DNA from: Spirochaetaceae bacterium
GTDB lineage: Bacteria; Spirochaetota; Leptospiria; Leptospirales; Leptonemataceae
Reading direction: 5' to 3'
Assembly (NCBI GenBank): GCA_002729885.1
Contig: PBUB01000027.1
Span: 28,707 to 92,706, forward strand
DNA length: 64,000 nt
Shown here piece after piece: positions 26,294-35,392 of the stretch (its first letter is position 1; every line of letters starts with the position of its first letter). Position numbers and translations under genes: made by a program. Under the pieces are notes generated by a model, which saw only the letters and a list, made by a program, of their open reading frames with translations, searched no databases and was not told where the DNA came from.

Positions 26294-27298
26294 ATGCAGC
26301 GAAAGAAAAAGGTCAAAGGCGGTTTTCTGAAGTATCTTGAGTATGCTCTGGTTCGCGCAGTTTTCTTCTTTTTGATGCTCCTTCCCTTTCGGTTTAGAGT
26401 CTGGTTTATGGAAAGACTCACTCTCATAATGGGAGCCATTTCCGGAAACATCAAAGATCGAGTGTACGGCAATATCTCGGCCAGTTTTCCGGATCGAAAG
26501 CCCCATGAAGTGAAAGCCATTGTAAAGGAGAATCTGAAGATCCTGGCTCGTATGACCTGCGAGTTCTATCAGGAACCACGGATGAAACGGGACTTCATCG
26601 ATAAATGGATTGTCCAGGAACCGGATGCAGATACCCATCGTGCTCTGACCAGGGATGGAGGAATTCTGGTGCTGGGACATCTGGGCTCCTGGGAATGGAA
26701 GGGAGTTTCCATTACCAGGGTTACCGAGAAGGAGTTGTATGTATTTGCAAAGCGACAGAGCAATCCCTGGGCCAATGCCTGGATCGAAAGGATTCGCGGA
26801 TCCCAGAACATCAAGCTAGTTTATACGGATGAAAGTCCACGGGTTACCTTTCGCCTGTTGAAAAACAAAGCTATTGTTGCATTCATTTCGGACCAGGATG
26901 CCGGCAAAGAAGGGCCCTTTTTTCCTTTCCTGGGACGACTGGCTTCTACCTTTCAGGGCCCGGCCCTTTTTGCACGTAAGACAGAGGCGCCGGTGATATT
27001 CTGTTATTCCTACCATGATCAGCAGGGCAGGCTCCATTTCAAAATGGAACCATTTGAAAGACCGGATCTGGATCCATCAGTGGATCCGGCGGAATGGGAC
27101 AGGCACTTTACCTATCAATGGGTAAAAAGATTGGAACAGAAAGTAATGGAACACCCTGGAGATTATTACTGGCTCCATAAGCGATGGCGTTCAAGACCAG
27201 AAAATCCAGAGGAGGTGATTCGCTTCTGGACGGAGTGGGAAGGCCGCAATGGCTATCCTTTGAGTTTTCCGGAAGGAAAGGAATACCTGCGGACTTGA
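26294..27298 (+). CDS. LpxL/HtrB-family acyltransferase
   Basis: About 334 residues. A basic N-terminus and one membrane helix (about 16-34) are followed by the lysophospholipid acyltransferase fold with the HxxxxE motif in LGHLGSWEW and a later SDQDAGKEGPFFPFLGRLAST, the typical substrate-loop region. Family members add secondary acyl chains to lipid A at the inner membrane; the exact acceptor is inference. The frame opens at a TTG at 26258, but the ATG at 26294 fits the hydrophobic N-terminus better; no strong Shine-Dalgarno is seen. It is divergent from the PAS hybrid kinase. Confidence 0.8.
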   Translation: MQRKKKVKGGFLKYLEYALVRAVFFFLMLLPFRFRVWFMERLTLIMGAISGNIKDRVYGNISASFPDRKPHEVKAIVKENLKILARMTCEFYQEPRMKRDFIDKWIVQEPDADTHRALTRDGGILVLGHLGSWEWKGVSITRVTEKELYVFAKRQSNPWANAWIERIRGSQNIKLVYTDESPRVTFRLLKNKAIVAFISDQDAGKEGPFFPFLGRLASTFQGPALFARKTEAPVIFCYSYHDQQGRLHFKMEPFERPDLDPSVDPAEWDRHFTYQWVKRLEQKVMEHPGDYYWLHKRWRSRPENPEEVIRFWTEWEGRNGYPLSFPEGKEYLRT

Positions 27299-27333
27299 GG
27301 CTGAGTTAGAGCACGAGTAGATTCCGATGCCCC

Positions 27334-27350
27334 CTGAGCCTTAGGCTCAG
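27334..27350 (+). terminator. Hairpin after the acyltransferase gene
   Basis: Perfect 7-bp inverted repeat CTGAGCC and GGCTCAG with a TTA loop, 35 bases past the stop and between convergent genes. There is no T-run; a role as terminator or mRNA end is inferred from position. Confidence 0.35.
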
Positions 27351-27480
27351 CCGTGCGGCCAGGCAGACAAAGGACAGGGCCACAGACATCATGGGGGGCG
27401 GGGCATCAAAAGGCCCATCGCTGAAGTTGCCTGGCCCATGCGGGCCGATGAGGATTGCCTGGGCGAAAGAAAGATCAAAC

Positions 27481-28383
27481 TCATCTCTTGTTCGGTCTCA
27501 GGTGTCCGCTTAGCATGGGTACGCTGGATCCGGTAATGCGAATACCCTTCAATGTTTCCTTTTCGATCTGCATTTGCATCTCAATCAAGGATGGTCTTCC
27601 CATATCATATCCCTGATGAATCTGCCAGTTCCATCTAGATTCGCTTATCTCAGATTTAAACTTGCGAAACAGATAGCCCGCCAGGGCCGCTGCAGCACCT
27701 CCGGTGGCAGGATCTTCGGAAATACCCAGTCTGGGCGCAAACATTCTGGAATGAATGTTTGTACCCTCAACAAAGAAAGGCATGATTTCCGGGGCCCAGT
27801 AATTGATTAGATGTTCTTCACATAAAGGGAGATCCAATCTGCATCGGCTCAGGGCTTCTTTACTTGCCAGCTCAACAAACAGGAAAGGGGCACCGCAACT
27901 ATAGGCTTCCGGGTCTTGTGAAATTAGATCTGCTAACTCCAGGCTCAGACATTGTGCCAGCAGTTCTTTTTCCGGGGGCGGTGGGCCTGCTTGCGGCATG
28001 GAGGGCACCTGAAAGCTAGCCTTCCAAAGTGAACCTTCCTTGTGAACATCTATAGAAGCAATCCCAACATTTAGTCTGGCTTGAAACGAAAAATCTTTTG
28101 CGTCCTGTCTGGCAGCCAGGGCACAGGCTGTACCCACTACAGGATGACCGGCAAAGTCCAGCTCCCTTGCTGGAGTAAATATGCGAAATCGATATTGATG
28201 GCTGGCATCGTCACCGGGCAGGACGAATACTGTTTCGGATAGATTCATTTCCCGGGCTATCCTCTGGTAAAGGTTTTCCGGGATGCGCTCTGCCTCTGGA
28301 AACACAGCCAGAGGATTGCCCCCGAATGGTACGGTAGTAAATACATCCAGGGTTTCAAAACTATACATATCTTCCTCGTTCAT
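27481..28383 (-). CDS. PhzF-family isomerase/epimerase-like protein
   Basis: A 300-residue protein of PhzF fold. The N-terminal strand YSFETLDVFTTVPFGGNPLAVF, catalytic Glu in NLSETVFVL, DFAGHPVVGTACAL and the C-terminal-half DPATGGAAAALAGYL are all family signatures. Members are cytoplasmic and mostly of unknown substrate; phenazine synthesis should not be assumed, since no other phz gene is present. A second in-frame Met (residue 6) follows GAGGA closely, so the start is uncertain by five codons. Upstream is divergent from the 7TM phosphatase. Confidence 0.85.
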   Translation of the reverse strand: MNEEDMYSFETLDVFTTVPFGGNPLAVFPEAERIPENLYQRIAREMNLSETVFVLPGDDASHQYRFRIFTPARELDFAGHPVVGTACALAARQDAKDFSFQARLNVGIASIDVHKEGSLWKASFQVPSMPQAGPPPPEKELLAQCLSLELADLISQDPEAYSCGAPFLFVELASKEALSRCRLDLPLCEEHLINYWAPEIMPFFVEGTNIHSRMFAPRLGISEDPATGGAAAALAGYLFRKFKSEISESRWNWQIHQGYDMGRPSLIEMQMQIEKETLKGIRITGSSVPMLSGHLRPNKR

Positions 28384-28519
28384 CTGGCTGGGCTGTCAAA
28401 AGTATGAAGTCCTCAATTTCGGAAATACTCATACTTTATTATTACAGGGTAAAGCAGATTCGGTCTAAAAAAGGAATTGCGGCTTTATGGGCGGAGGATA
28501 GTCTGATCGAGTTTCCGGC

Positions 28520-30556
28520 ATGCTTTCGAAACGTTTTCGATATATTCCCCTGCTTCTGCCTGCACTCTTCTTTGTTGCCTGCGGACGAGATCTGCCCACG
28601 GAAGAGGATCAATTATTGCCTGGAGATGGTGTTCGCGTGGAGACCACCTGGGAATATCGCTGGGGAGAGTCCCCCAGAGATGAGAATGGAAAGTTTCAAT
28701 ATTTAAAACCTTACGAAGCCACTGAATCTACGGCAACCAGCAGTCCGGAATCCGGGGATATCTCGGCAGATCCCAGGGGCGGCGCCCATGGGGCTCATCC
28801 CGGCCAGGCCCTGGACCCTGGAAAGGAAGGTAGCAGTGGCTGGAGTCCTCTTCCCTTTCCGGAGCAGCCTCCCGGCCGGGCGGATCATAAGATTGTATGG
28901 CAAAGAGTGGCGTTGCCGGATGGCCAATGGAGAGATCCGGCGCTGTACATTTACAGTGTAGATCTGATTTTTGAAGCTTATATTGATGGGAAACTGATCT
29001 ATAAGTTTGGCAACCTGAATGTAAAGAGTCCCAGATTTGAAGGATGGCCCTTCCATATTATTCCTCTTCCTCAGGATTTGCAGGGGAAGTATCTATATCT
29101 TCGCGTATATTCGGACTATCCAGATATTGGAATCTACCACAGTGTGGTTCTGGACGATAGGGCAGACCTCATCGAATGGCTTCTTCTTTCGAACGTAGAG
29201 CTTCTGGCCTTTGCCGGTGCGCTTCTGGTAATCGGTGCATTCTCCTTTTTACATTTTTTGCGTACGCGGGAGAGCTGGACTCATCTGGCTTTTTCTCTGG
29301 TATGTCTAACGGAAGGATATCGCGCTCTTGCGGATTCACTTTATCCTCAGTATGTCTACGGTAACATGCTTATCTGGCATTATACCAGCTGGGTGGCACT
29401 CTTCATTTTTATTCCGTCCCTTCTGGCTTTCTTTAGAAGTATCTATACCGGTTCTGAGCGGTTAATCATGACCTACCTCTTTCGCACTCAGATCCTGGTT
29501 TCTGCAATATATCTGGTTTACATGTCCTTTGATTTGATCGGTGTAATGGTTTCGATTCCGTTTCGCCTCTTTGCATTGTTGTTCATAATTGTTATCGCCT
29601 ATCTGGAAGTCCGAAGAGCTATTCGTGGTAACATTGATGCCAGAATCATTCTGGCCGGATTTTCTATCTATGGCATCAATGCAGCGCTGGTTATGTTTAT
29701 GGATATGGGATTGCTGCCGGATCTGAGACTCAATACTCATTACAGTCTTTTCGCATTTGTATGTGCCCTGGGCCTGGTGGTGATTCGCCGATATGGACTT
29801 ATGCGAGAGGAGAACGTTCGCTACGCCCTGGTGAACGAAGAACTGGAGACTGCTCGAAGACTTCATCAATCCCTTTTGCCTGCGGACCCTCCAGAAATCG
29901 ATGGGCTGGATCTTTCCGTGGCCTATATCTCTCAGGCAAGCCTGGGTGGGGACTATTATGACTTTATTCGCATTGATAGCACCCAGGTGGGAATCATGAT
30001 TGCAGACGTTTCAGGGCATGGCTTACCCGCTGCACTGGGTGTATCCATGGCCAAGATTGCTTTTTCCGAGCATACCAGCCTGGCAGATAGGCCAGAGCGG
30101 TTGCTTGAGCTGACCCGGGTTTCTCTCGTAGATAAGCTGCAGCGCCAGTTCATGACCGCCGGTGCGCTCTACGTAGATACAGAACAGGGCATATTTAGAT
30201 ATGCTTCTGCCGGGCATCCGCCTCTGGCTTTCGTTTCTGCAAATCGGGAGCAGGTGGAGTGGATCCGTCCTCGCGGTCATCTGATGGCTGCGCTTCCCTT
30301 TCGAGGGTATCGCATGGAGGAACGGCCCTTTATGCCAGGGGATCGAATTGTTCTCTATACCGATGGATTGAGCGAATGCAGAAATCCAGAAGGCGAATTC
30401 TACAATGCCAGGCGCATGGCGGAGGCATTGAAGGAAGCCCCGGCAGGAGCAGAAGCATGCAGTCATTATTTATTGCACGATATGTCTCAGTGGGCTCGTA
30501 GTTCTGTATTCGAGGATGATGTGGCCATTGTAGTGGTAGAGCGAAAGGCTGCCTGA
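28520..30556 (+). CDS. 7TM-DISM receptor with SpoIIE/PP2C phosphatase output
   Basis: A 678-residue protein. The N-terminus is a lipoprotein-like signal (FFVACG, Cys at about 21), then a Gly/Ser/Pro-rich linker (about 70-115), a DISM extracellular beta domain (about 120-215), seven helices (about 222-410) and a SpoIIE-type phosphatase (about 430-678) with SLGGDYYDF, ADVSGHGLPAALG, LYTDGLSE and FEDDVAIVVV, so the metal-binding Asp residues are present. Such proteins dephosphorylate STAS anti-sigma antagonists. It has the same input and output as the protein at 405-3602 without the kinase and receiver in between. It has no adjacent anti-sigma gene. Confidence 0.9.
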   Translation: MLSKRFRYIPLLLPALFFVACGRDLPTEEDQLLPGDGVRVETTWEYRWGESPRDENGKFQYLKPYEATESTATSSPESGDISADPRGGAHGAHPGQALDPGKEGSSGWSPLPFPEQPPGRADHKIVWQRVALPDGQWRDPALYIYSVDLIFEAYIDGKLIYKFGNLNVKSPRFEGWPFHIIPLPQDLQGKYLYLRVYSDYPDIGIYHSVVLDDRADLIEWLLLSNVELLAFAGALLVIGAFSFLHFLRTRESWTHLAFSLVCLTEGYRALADSLYPQYVYGNMLIWHYTSWVALFIFIPSLLAFFRSIYTGSERLIMTYLFRTQILVSAIYLVYMSFDLIGVMVSIPFRLFALLFIIVIAYLEVRRAIRGNIDARIILAGFSIYGINAALVMFMDMGLLPDLRLNTHYSLFAFVCALGLVVIRRYGLMREENVRYALVNEELETARRLHQSLLPADPPEIDGLDLSVAYISQASLGGDYYDFIRIDSTQVGIMIADVSGHGLPAALGVSMAKIAFSEHTSLADRPERLLELTRVSLVDKLQRQFMTAGALYVDTEQGIFRYASAGHPPLAFVSANREQVEWIRPRGHLMAALPFRGYRMEERPFMPGDRIVLYTDGLSECRNPEGEFYNARRMAEALKEAPAGAEACSHYLLHDMSQWARSSVFEDDVAIVVVERKAA

Positions 30557-30811
30557 GTTCTTTTTTATTTGCAGAACAGCTCCCGTATTGTCGCCGATAA
30601 AGGGACCGCGGGAATCTCTCCTGTAGATGACCGCTACTTCGCATCCGTCGGGCTTAACGATTCGAATAGATTTTCCCGGGGCCCGAGGACTGATCCGGTT
30701 CCCTGTGAATGGGTCGGAAATGATCCTAATTTGTCCTAAATGGCCGGGAAAGGTTATATGAATCCTGCATTCCGCGTTTAGCTCATAGCCGCTGCAACTC
30801 TGGACATCCAT
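30470..30811 (-). CDS. Possible small protein between convergent genes, unrecognised
   Basis: A 113-codon frame starting inside the last codons of the serine hydrolase gene (34-base overlap) and ending inside the 3' end of the phosphatase gene (87-base antisense overlap). The middle 73 codons (30557-30777) are the only non-overlapped part; they read as a plausible beta-rich protein (GQIRIISDPFTGNRI, GKSIRIVKPDG, EVAVIYRRD) with codon choice like its neighbours. No ribosome binding site is evident. It could also be a chance frame. Confidence 0.35.
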   Translation of the reverse strand: MDVQSCSGYELNAECRIHITFPGHLGQIRIISDPFTGNRISPRAPGKSIRIVKPDGCEVAVIYRRDSRGPFIGDNTGAVLQIKKNSGSLSLYHYNGHIILEYRTTSPLRHIVQ

Positions 30812-31872
30812 TGAAATGCCAGGGATCTATAAGCCAGCTGATTTACGGTACCGGCAACGTATAGATCCAGGTCAGGACAGTAATAGTTAATAGCTCCCGA
30901 TGCGCCTGAATGCCCAATATATGCCGGAAGCGCCTTAAACGGGGAAAAGATTCGGGGTAGCCTGTAGAGCATAAATCCATAACCGTATTGAAAGGGAAAG
31001 AATAGTGGGTTCCATTGCTGCATTCTTTGAACGGTCCGTTCGCTCAAGAGTCTTTCCTGAATCAGGGATCTCAGAAAGCGAATCTGCTCTTCTGGATTCG
31101 ACACCAGAGATCCGTCAGTGCGAAAAGAGCTCATTGCAAGAGGTATGTCCAGCCATCGATCTTTATACAGGAATGGCGCGGGAGGTTTCCTGGTAGTCTG
31201 GGAATGATCTCTGCCAAATAGATATGTATGGTTCAAGTCCAGAGGCTTGAATATCAATTCGTTCAATGCCTGCTCCATGGGCTTGCCGGTAACCGATTCC
31301 AGAATTGCACCCAGCAGCTGATAGTTTGTGTCTGAATAATGTGCTCTGTAATCATTACCTTCTGCAGCGGCTGGAGGGAAGGGAGGTTTCATTTTCCGGG
31401 CTCGATCCAGTGCAAAGTTCAGATCCCAGGCCTGGTCTCGTTCCAGCAGGCTGCGAAGTAGCGAACCAGTACCTGTGCCTCCCTGTTCAAAATAATCCGG
31501 GATTCCCGAAGTATGGCCGAGCAAATGGTAGATGCAAATATCTGATGTGTAATCCCTGCCGCGAAAGGTATGCAAGCCAGCTAGATCCAGCTCTGGCAAA
31601 TACTCTGCCATGGGCTTTTCAATACCGAGTTTTCCCTGCTCATGTAGAATAAAAATGGCAGCTGCTGTGAATGTCTTGGTTGCGCTGGCTGTGAAGTAGG
31701 GCGAATCGGCCTTCATTCCTGGCTCACCAACTTCGGGAGTAACCCCTGTCCAGACAAAGGAGCCGTCGCCGGATTCTATTCTCAGACTGGCACTTTGAAT
31801 CTTTTTGCTGCGAATTGTGGATTGAAATATCTGATCCAGTTTTTCCCGTTGCCAGGGTTGCCTTTTATTCAT
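30778..31872 (-). CDS. Class C beta-lactamase-like serine hydrolase
   Basis: A 364-residue penicillin-binding-protein-fold hydrolase. The SxxK nucleophile motif is FTASATKTFT (about 62-71), the YxN motif is HYSDTNYQLLG, and GHSGASG near the C-terminus replaces the KTG/HTG triad motif. There is no signal peptide, so it should be cytoplasmic; many such proteins are esterases or peptidases rather than antibiotic-resistance enzymes. A small frame may be coupled to its 3' end. No Shine-Dalgarno is visible at the ATG. Confidence 0.8.
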   Translation of the reverse strand: MNKRQPWQREKLDQIFQSTIRSKKIQSASLRIESGDGSFVWTGVTPEVGEPGMKADSPYFTASATKTFTAAAIFILHEQGKLGIEKPMAEYLPELDLAGLHTFRGRDYTSDICIYHLLGHTSGIPDYFEQGGTGTGSLLRSLLERDQAWDLNFALDRARKMKPPFPPAAAEGNDYRAHYSDTNYQLLGAILESVTGKPMEQALNELIFKPLDLNHTYLFGRDHSQTTRKPPAPFLYKDRWLDIPLAMSSFRTDGSLVSNPEEQIRFLRSLIQERLLSERTVQRMQQWNPLFFPFQYGYGFMLYRLPRIFSPFKALPAYIGHSGASGAINYYCPDLDLYVAGTVNQLAYRSLAFQWMSRVAAAMS

Positions 31873-31970
31873 TCTGTTCGAAATTCCGTTCTTTGTTTGT
31901 ATTGGTTCTGGCGATGCACGGCCTGAAGGCGTCCGCTATTTGTCTGACAATGCATTTTCGCAAAGACCGT

Positions 31971-33161
31971 CTATTCTATCATCTCAATCTGGCTGGCGGC
32001 CCGGGCTGCTCGATCTCTGGCTTCCTGCACTGTAGATCCTCGAGCCAGCACAACTCCCATTCGCCTGTGACCGTGGATCTCAGGTTTTCCAAACAATCTG
32101 AGTTGAACGTCGGAATCCGCCAGAGCTTTATCCAGTCCTGCAAACCTGGGCTTCTGGCTCTGGCCTGCGAACACCAGGGCATTACTGGCACAGGCTCCCA
32201 GCTGTCGAATCCCGGGGATGGGAAGATCCAGAATCGCCCTTGCATGAAGTGCGAATTCGCTCAGGTCCTGACTGAGCAGAGTTACCAGTCCGGTATCGTG
32301 GGGCCTGGGACTGACTTCGCTGAACCATACTTCATCTCCCTTTACAAATAGCTCCACTCCGAAAATTCCCTGACCGCCCAGATTATCGGTGATGGCCCGG
32401 GCTATGGACATGGATCGCTCCAGTGCTGTATCGCTCATAGGATGGGGCTGCCAGCTTTCGCGATAATCTCCATCCACCTGTTTGTGGCCTACCGGAGCAC
32501 AAAAGGAAGTACCTGATTTGTGTCGGACTGTAAGCAGAGTGATCTCATAGTCGAAATCAATGAATCCTTCAATAATAATGCGGCCTTTTCCGGCCCGCCC
32601 TCCCTGCTGAGCGTAGTCGAAAGCAGCGTCTATGGCATCCGGTCCGTCGGACTGCCGAACCAGGCTCTGGCCTTTGCCTGAACTGCTCATTACTGGCTTA
32701 ACCAGAAAGGGCAGACCTATTTCTTCAACGGCCGCGCGGTATTGATCCCTGGTTTCTGCGAATCTGTATTTAGAAGTAGGTAGCTGTAGCTCTTCTGCGG
32801 CCAGTTTGCGAATACCTTCTCGATCCATGGTCAATCGCACAGCTCTGGCTGTGGGAATAACTGGAAATCCTTCTCTTTCCAGCTTGAGTAGCTCTTCGGT
32901 GGCTATGGCTTCAATTTCAGGAACTATGTAGTGTGGTTTCCCTTTCTCGATGACATTTCGCAACGCGAAACCATCCAGCATGTCTATTACGTGGCTTCTA
33001 TGAGCAACCTGCATTCCAGGTGCGCTGGCATAGCGGTCCACGGCTATTACCTCCACTCCAAGTCTCTGCAGTTCTATGATTACTTCCTTGGCAAGCTCGC
33101 CCGCTCCGCAAAACAATACTCTGGTGGCCGATGCAGATAGTGGAGTTCCAATGGCTGTCAT
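31971..33161 (-). CDS. purT: Formate-dependent phosphoribosylglycinamide formyltransferase
   Basis: ATP-grasp enzyme of purine synthesis: formate + GAR + ATP gives formyl-GAR. The N-terminus [19 protein letters not shown] aligns with known PurT starts, which fixes the ATG at 33161 although the frame runs to a TTG at 33197. ATP-grasp landmarks are [22 protein letters not shown] (P-loop-like), [16 protein letters not shown] and [23 protein letters not shown]. About 396 residues, the usual length. A terminator-like hairpin lies about 70 bases upstream of the start, on the leader. Confidence 0.95.
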   Translation of the reverse strand: MTAIGTPLSASATRVLFCGAGELAKEVIIELQRLGVEVIAVDRYASAPGMQVAHRSHVIDMLDGFALRNVIEKGKPHYIVPEIEAIATEELLKLEREGFPVIPTARAVRLTMDREGIRKLAAEELQLPTSKYRFAETRDQYRAAVEEIGLPFLVKPVMSSSGKGQSLVRQSDGPDAIDAAFDYAQQGGRAGKGRIIIEGFIDFDYEITLLTVRHKSGTSFCAPVGHKQVDGDYRESWQPHPMSDTALERSMSIARAITDNLGGQGIFGVELFVKGDEVWFSEVSPRPHDTGLVTLLSQDLSEFALHARAILDLPIPGIRQLGACASNALVFAGQSQKPRFAGLDKALADSDVQLRLFGKPEIHGHRRMGVVLARGSTVQEARDRAARAASQIEMIE

Positions 33162-33221
33162 GCTTTGCAAGAGCCCCGGTTTTTCTGGACCGGGCAAGAA
33201 AAATTGCTGCCAATACCCAAA

Positions 33222-33256
33222 AAGAATCGGGCCTGTAAGTCAATGAAACAGGCCCG
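33222..33256 (-). promoter_or_regulatory. Terminator-like hairpin in the purT leader (candidate attenuator)
   Basis: A perfect 9-bp inverted repeat (33228-33236 with 33248-33256, arms CGGGCCTGT and ACAGGCCCG, 11-base loop). Read on the minus strand, it is followed by ATTCTTTTTGGG, a uridine tract typical of intrinsic termination. No minus-strand gene ends upstream, because the neighbour at 33340 is on the other strand; the element can therefore only act on the purT leader. Attenuation is inference. Confidence 0.45.
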
Positions 33257-33339
33257 GAGGTCCTTCTGTCAAAAAGTGACGGAGCAGTGGCTGGACAGGT
33301 TATCCGAGAATTCACATATAATAAGGATGAAGTAGAATC

Positions 33340-33783
33340 ATGATCTTTGCGATAGCGGCATTATTTTTAATTGTGGGAATAGGAGCTCTACTGGCTGCCG
33401 GAAAACAACTGAGCCGAAGAAAACAGTTACTACAGTGGCCGGAGGTATCGGTCCGTATTCTCAGCCGGGATGTAGTAGGGACCCGTCGACCGGGGGGCGG
33501 ACCTCCGGGTTTTCGCAAAGAAGCCAAAATGACATTTGAGCAAATAGAAGGTGGAACTGTTTCATCCGTCATCTTTCCTGAATCCCCCATCTCGGATGCC
33601 CGGACCATCGAAAGATGGATGGATAGATTTCCAGAGATTGTACCGGCTCGCATGAATCCCGAAAACCCTTCCGATCTGGTACTGCTGCATGGCAGGGCCA
33701 CACTCATCTACGTCATCCTGGCAGTGGGAATTCTGGCCATCTCAGTGGGACTGAGTATAGCTCTTCTGGCATTGCTGTTCTAG
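33340..33783 (+). CDS. DUF3592-like membrane protein
   Basis: A 147-residue protein with an N-terminal helix (1-22), a soluble beta-rich middle (WPEVSVRILSRDVV, then a Gly/Pro-rich loop, then ARMNPENPSDLVL) and a C-terminal helix (about 122-147). This helix-beta-helix layout and the W-P-x-V start are typical of DUF3592. Function unknown. It is divergent from purT. Confidence 0.6.
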   Translation: MIFAIAALFLIVGIGALLAAGKQLSRRKQLLQWPEVSVRILSRDVVGTRRPGGGPPGFRKEAKMTFEQIEGGTVSSVIFPESPISDARTIERWMDRFPEIVPARMNPENPSDLVLLHGRATLIYVILAVGILAISVGLSIALLALLF

Positions 33784-33964
33784 AAAAGCGAAGGACAAAG
33801 CGAAAGGCCGATCATCGCTCAAGGCAATGCATATTTCAGACAACTTAGTTTCGGCCGCACCACTGAGGCCAGTCTAAGGCAGGTACCAGGGATTTCAAGA
33901 ATCTTCGCCCGGCCCAGGGCTCTGAAGAACTCAGAAACATCGTCCTGGCGGGAGGCTAAAGATT
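33784..33964. other. Intergenic gap with no recognised feature
   Basis: About 180 bases between convergent genes. I see no strong hairpin, promoter or RNA gene. Confidence 0.4.
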
Positions 33965-34279
33965 TCAGGGAGTCTCGTTTAAATCGGAGCAGTTTTCTGG
34001 GTTTCCATGATCCTGTATACAGCTATTGAGACAAACCTCAATTTCGTTGCTGCCGTGCTGAGGTGGATACCTGCGATTGCACTCCTCAAAGCATTGCTTC
34101 AGCCGGGCGCAGTAATCCGGTGAGCTCTGTTCCTTCCTTGTACCGCAGCCAATTGCTGCAATAAGTAGAATCGTCAAGGCCAGGATAGCTGATCCCCGGA
34201 TGGCACGGCCGGTAGCGGTACTGCCGGAACCTGAATCACTTTGTTCTCTGGATGGAATTCCATTATGTCTAATTTTCAT
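33965..34279 (-). CDS. Small Cys-rich lipoprotein, unrecognised
   Basis: About 104 residues. A long polar n-region precedes a hydrophobic helix ending in the lipobox-like AAIGC. The mature part has the Cys pattern YCARLKQCFEECNRRY and CLNSCIQ plus a last Cys, suggesting a helical hairpin held by disulfides (twin CxxxC). The ATG at 34279 follows AGGAG with good spacing. It starts 8 bases after the MBL hydrolase stop, so it is cotranscribed with that gene. Confidence 0.6.
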   Translation of the reverse strand: MKIRHNGIPSREQSDSGSGSTATGRAIRGSAILALTILLIAAIGCGTRKEQSSPDYCARLKQCFEECNRRYPPQHGSNEIEVCLNSCIQDHGNPENCSDLNETP

Positions 34280-34287
34280 ATGCACTC

Positions 34288-35271
34288 CTAGACTTCTAGC
34301 TCCAGCCCCTCATAGGCTATCTTGATTTCCAGCTCGGATGTGTTATCCACATCCATCATCTCTCTATACCTCAGGGCTCGCAGGAAGACCTCATCCAGTT
34401 TTTCGTCAGAATAGGAAGGATCATGATGGAACAGAATGAGTTTTTTTACACCGGCTCGCATGGCGATGTCTGTGGCAATGGAAGCGGAGCTGTGTCCCCA
34501 GTCAATTTTCTGGAGCTGCTCTTCGAAGGTATACTGGGTATCAAAAATCAATACGTCTGCCCCTTTGAAATACTCAATATAGGATTCCACATCGTCCATA
34601 TCGTCGGACCGAAATTCCGCATCGCTTCCAAATATCAGGACTCGACCGTCTTCTTCCAGGCGATAGGAATAGGAGCCTCCGGGATGCTTCATTCCCTTGG
34701 TGCTGATGTTCAGGCCATACAGCGGCCAGGTTTCCCCTTCTTTGTGCTGATAGAATTTCTTGGTGGCATCCATACCGTCGAAAGCCACTGGAAAGTGTCT
34801 TTCATTGTGCTGGTACCGTAGCCTCTGTTCTATTTCATCGCTGATTGCATGAATGTGGAATTCGTTTCCTTCAATAAAAAAGGGAATAAAGAAAGGCAGG
34901 CCCTGGATATGGTCCCAGTGCGTATGAGTGAACAGAAAGGTGGCCGATCCTCGGCCTTCCAGGTAGCCTTCGTCCAGAAGCTTGACTCCCAGTTCTCGAA
35001 GTCCTGTGCCTGCATCTACAATAACCAGGTCATTGTTCTTCGTGCGAATCTCCAGGCAGGTTGTATTGCCGCCGTAGGTATGGCTGAGCGAAAAGGGCAG
35101 AGAATCGATAAAACGATCCACAGAGGGTTCATCTATGACATCGGAAGGGGTGGCATAGGTAAGGATGCGTTTGAGCTTATCTCGAAAGGTATGGCCTTTC
35201 ACTGGAGTGGCAATGGATCCTCGAACTCCCCAGAACTTCACCTTCATGGGCACAGGATTGTCCATCCCCAT
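34288..35271 (-). CDS. MBL-fold metallo-hydrolase
   Basis: A 327-residue cytoplasmic hydrolase of the metallo-beta-lactamase superfamily. The metal motif HxHxDH is FTHTHWDHIQG (about 115-125), preceded by GGNTTCLEI and VDAGTGLREL; GSDAEFRSDD, LIFDTQYT and LFHHDPS supply the later Asp and His ligands. The N-terminal KVKFWGVRGS is typical of phosphodiesterase-like members. The substrate is unknown. It is the first gene of a two-gene unit with the Cys-rich lipoprotein. Confidence 0.85.
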   Translation of the reverse strand: MGMDNPVPMKVKFWGVRGSIATPVKGHTFRDKLKRILTYATPSDVIDEPSVDRFIDSLPFSLSHTYGGNTTCLEIRTKNNDLVIVDAGTGLRELGVKLLDEGYLEGRGSATFLFTHTHWDHIQGLPFFIPFFIEGNEFHIHAISDEIEQRLRYQHNERHFPVAFDGMDATKKFYQHKEGETWPLYGLNISTKGMKHPGGSYSYRLEEDGRVLIFGSDAEFRSDDMDDVESYIEYFKGADVLIFDTQYTFEEQLQKIDWGHSSASIATDIAMRAGVKKLILFHHDPSYSDEKLDEVFLRALRYREMMDVDNTSELEIKIAYEGLELEV

Positions 35272-35392
35272 AGTCCGTAAACCGATTTCCCCGGCTCTGC
35301 GGACCTGTCAGTGGCTCCAATGGCTTCAAGGCTTCAATTATATGAATCCTTTCTCTTGCGCGCATATGAAGCTCGGCCCCGGGAGTTTCCAT

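Noticed and set aside
28384..28400. A TTGACA box just upstream of the PhzF-like gene on the minus strand
   Set aside because: A matching -10 box would fall inside the coding region, after the start codon.
30778..31872. Antibiotic-resistance beta-lactamase
   Set aside because: It has the fold and SxxK motif but no signal peptide, so a cytoplasmic esterase or peptidase role is more likely.
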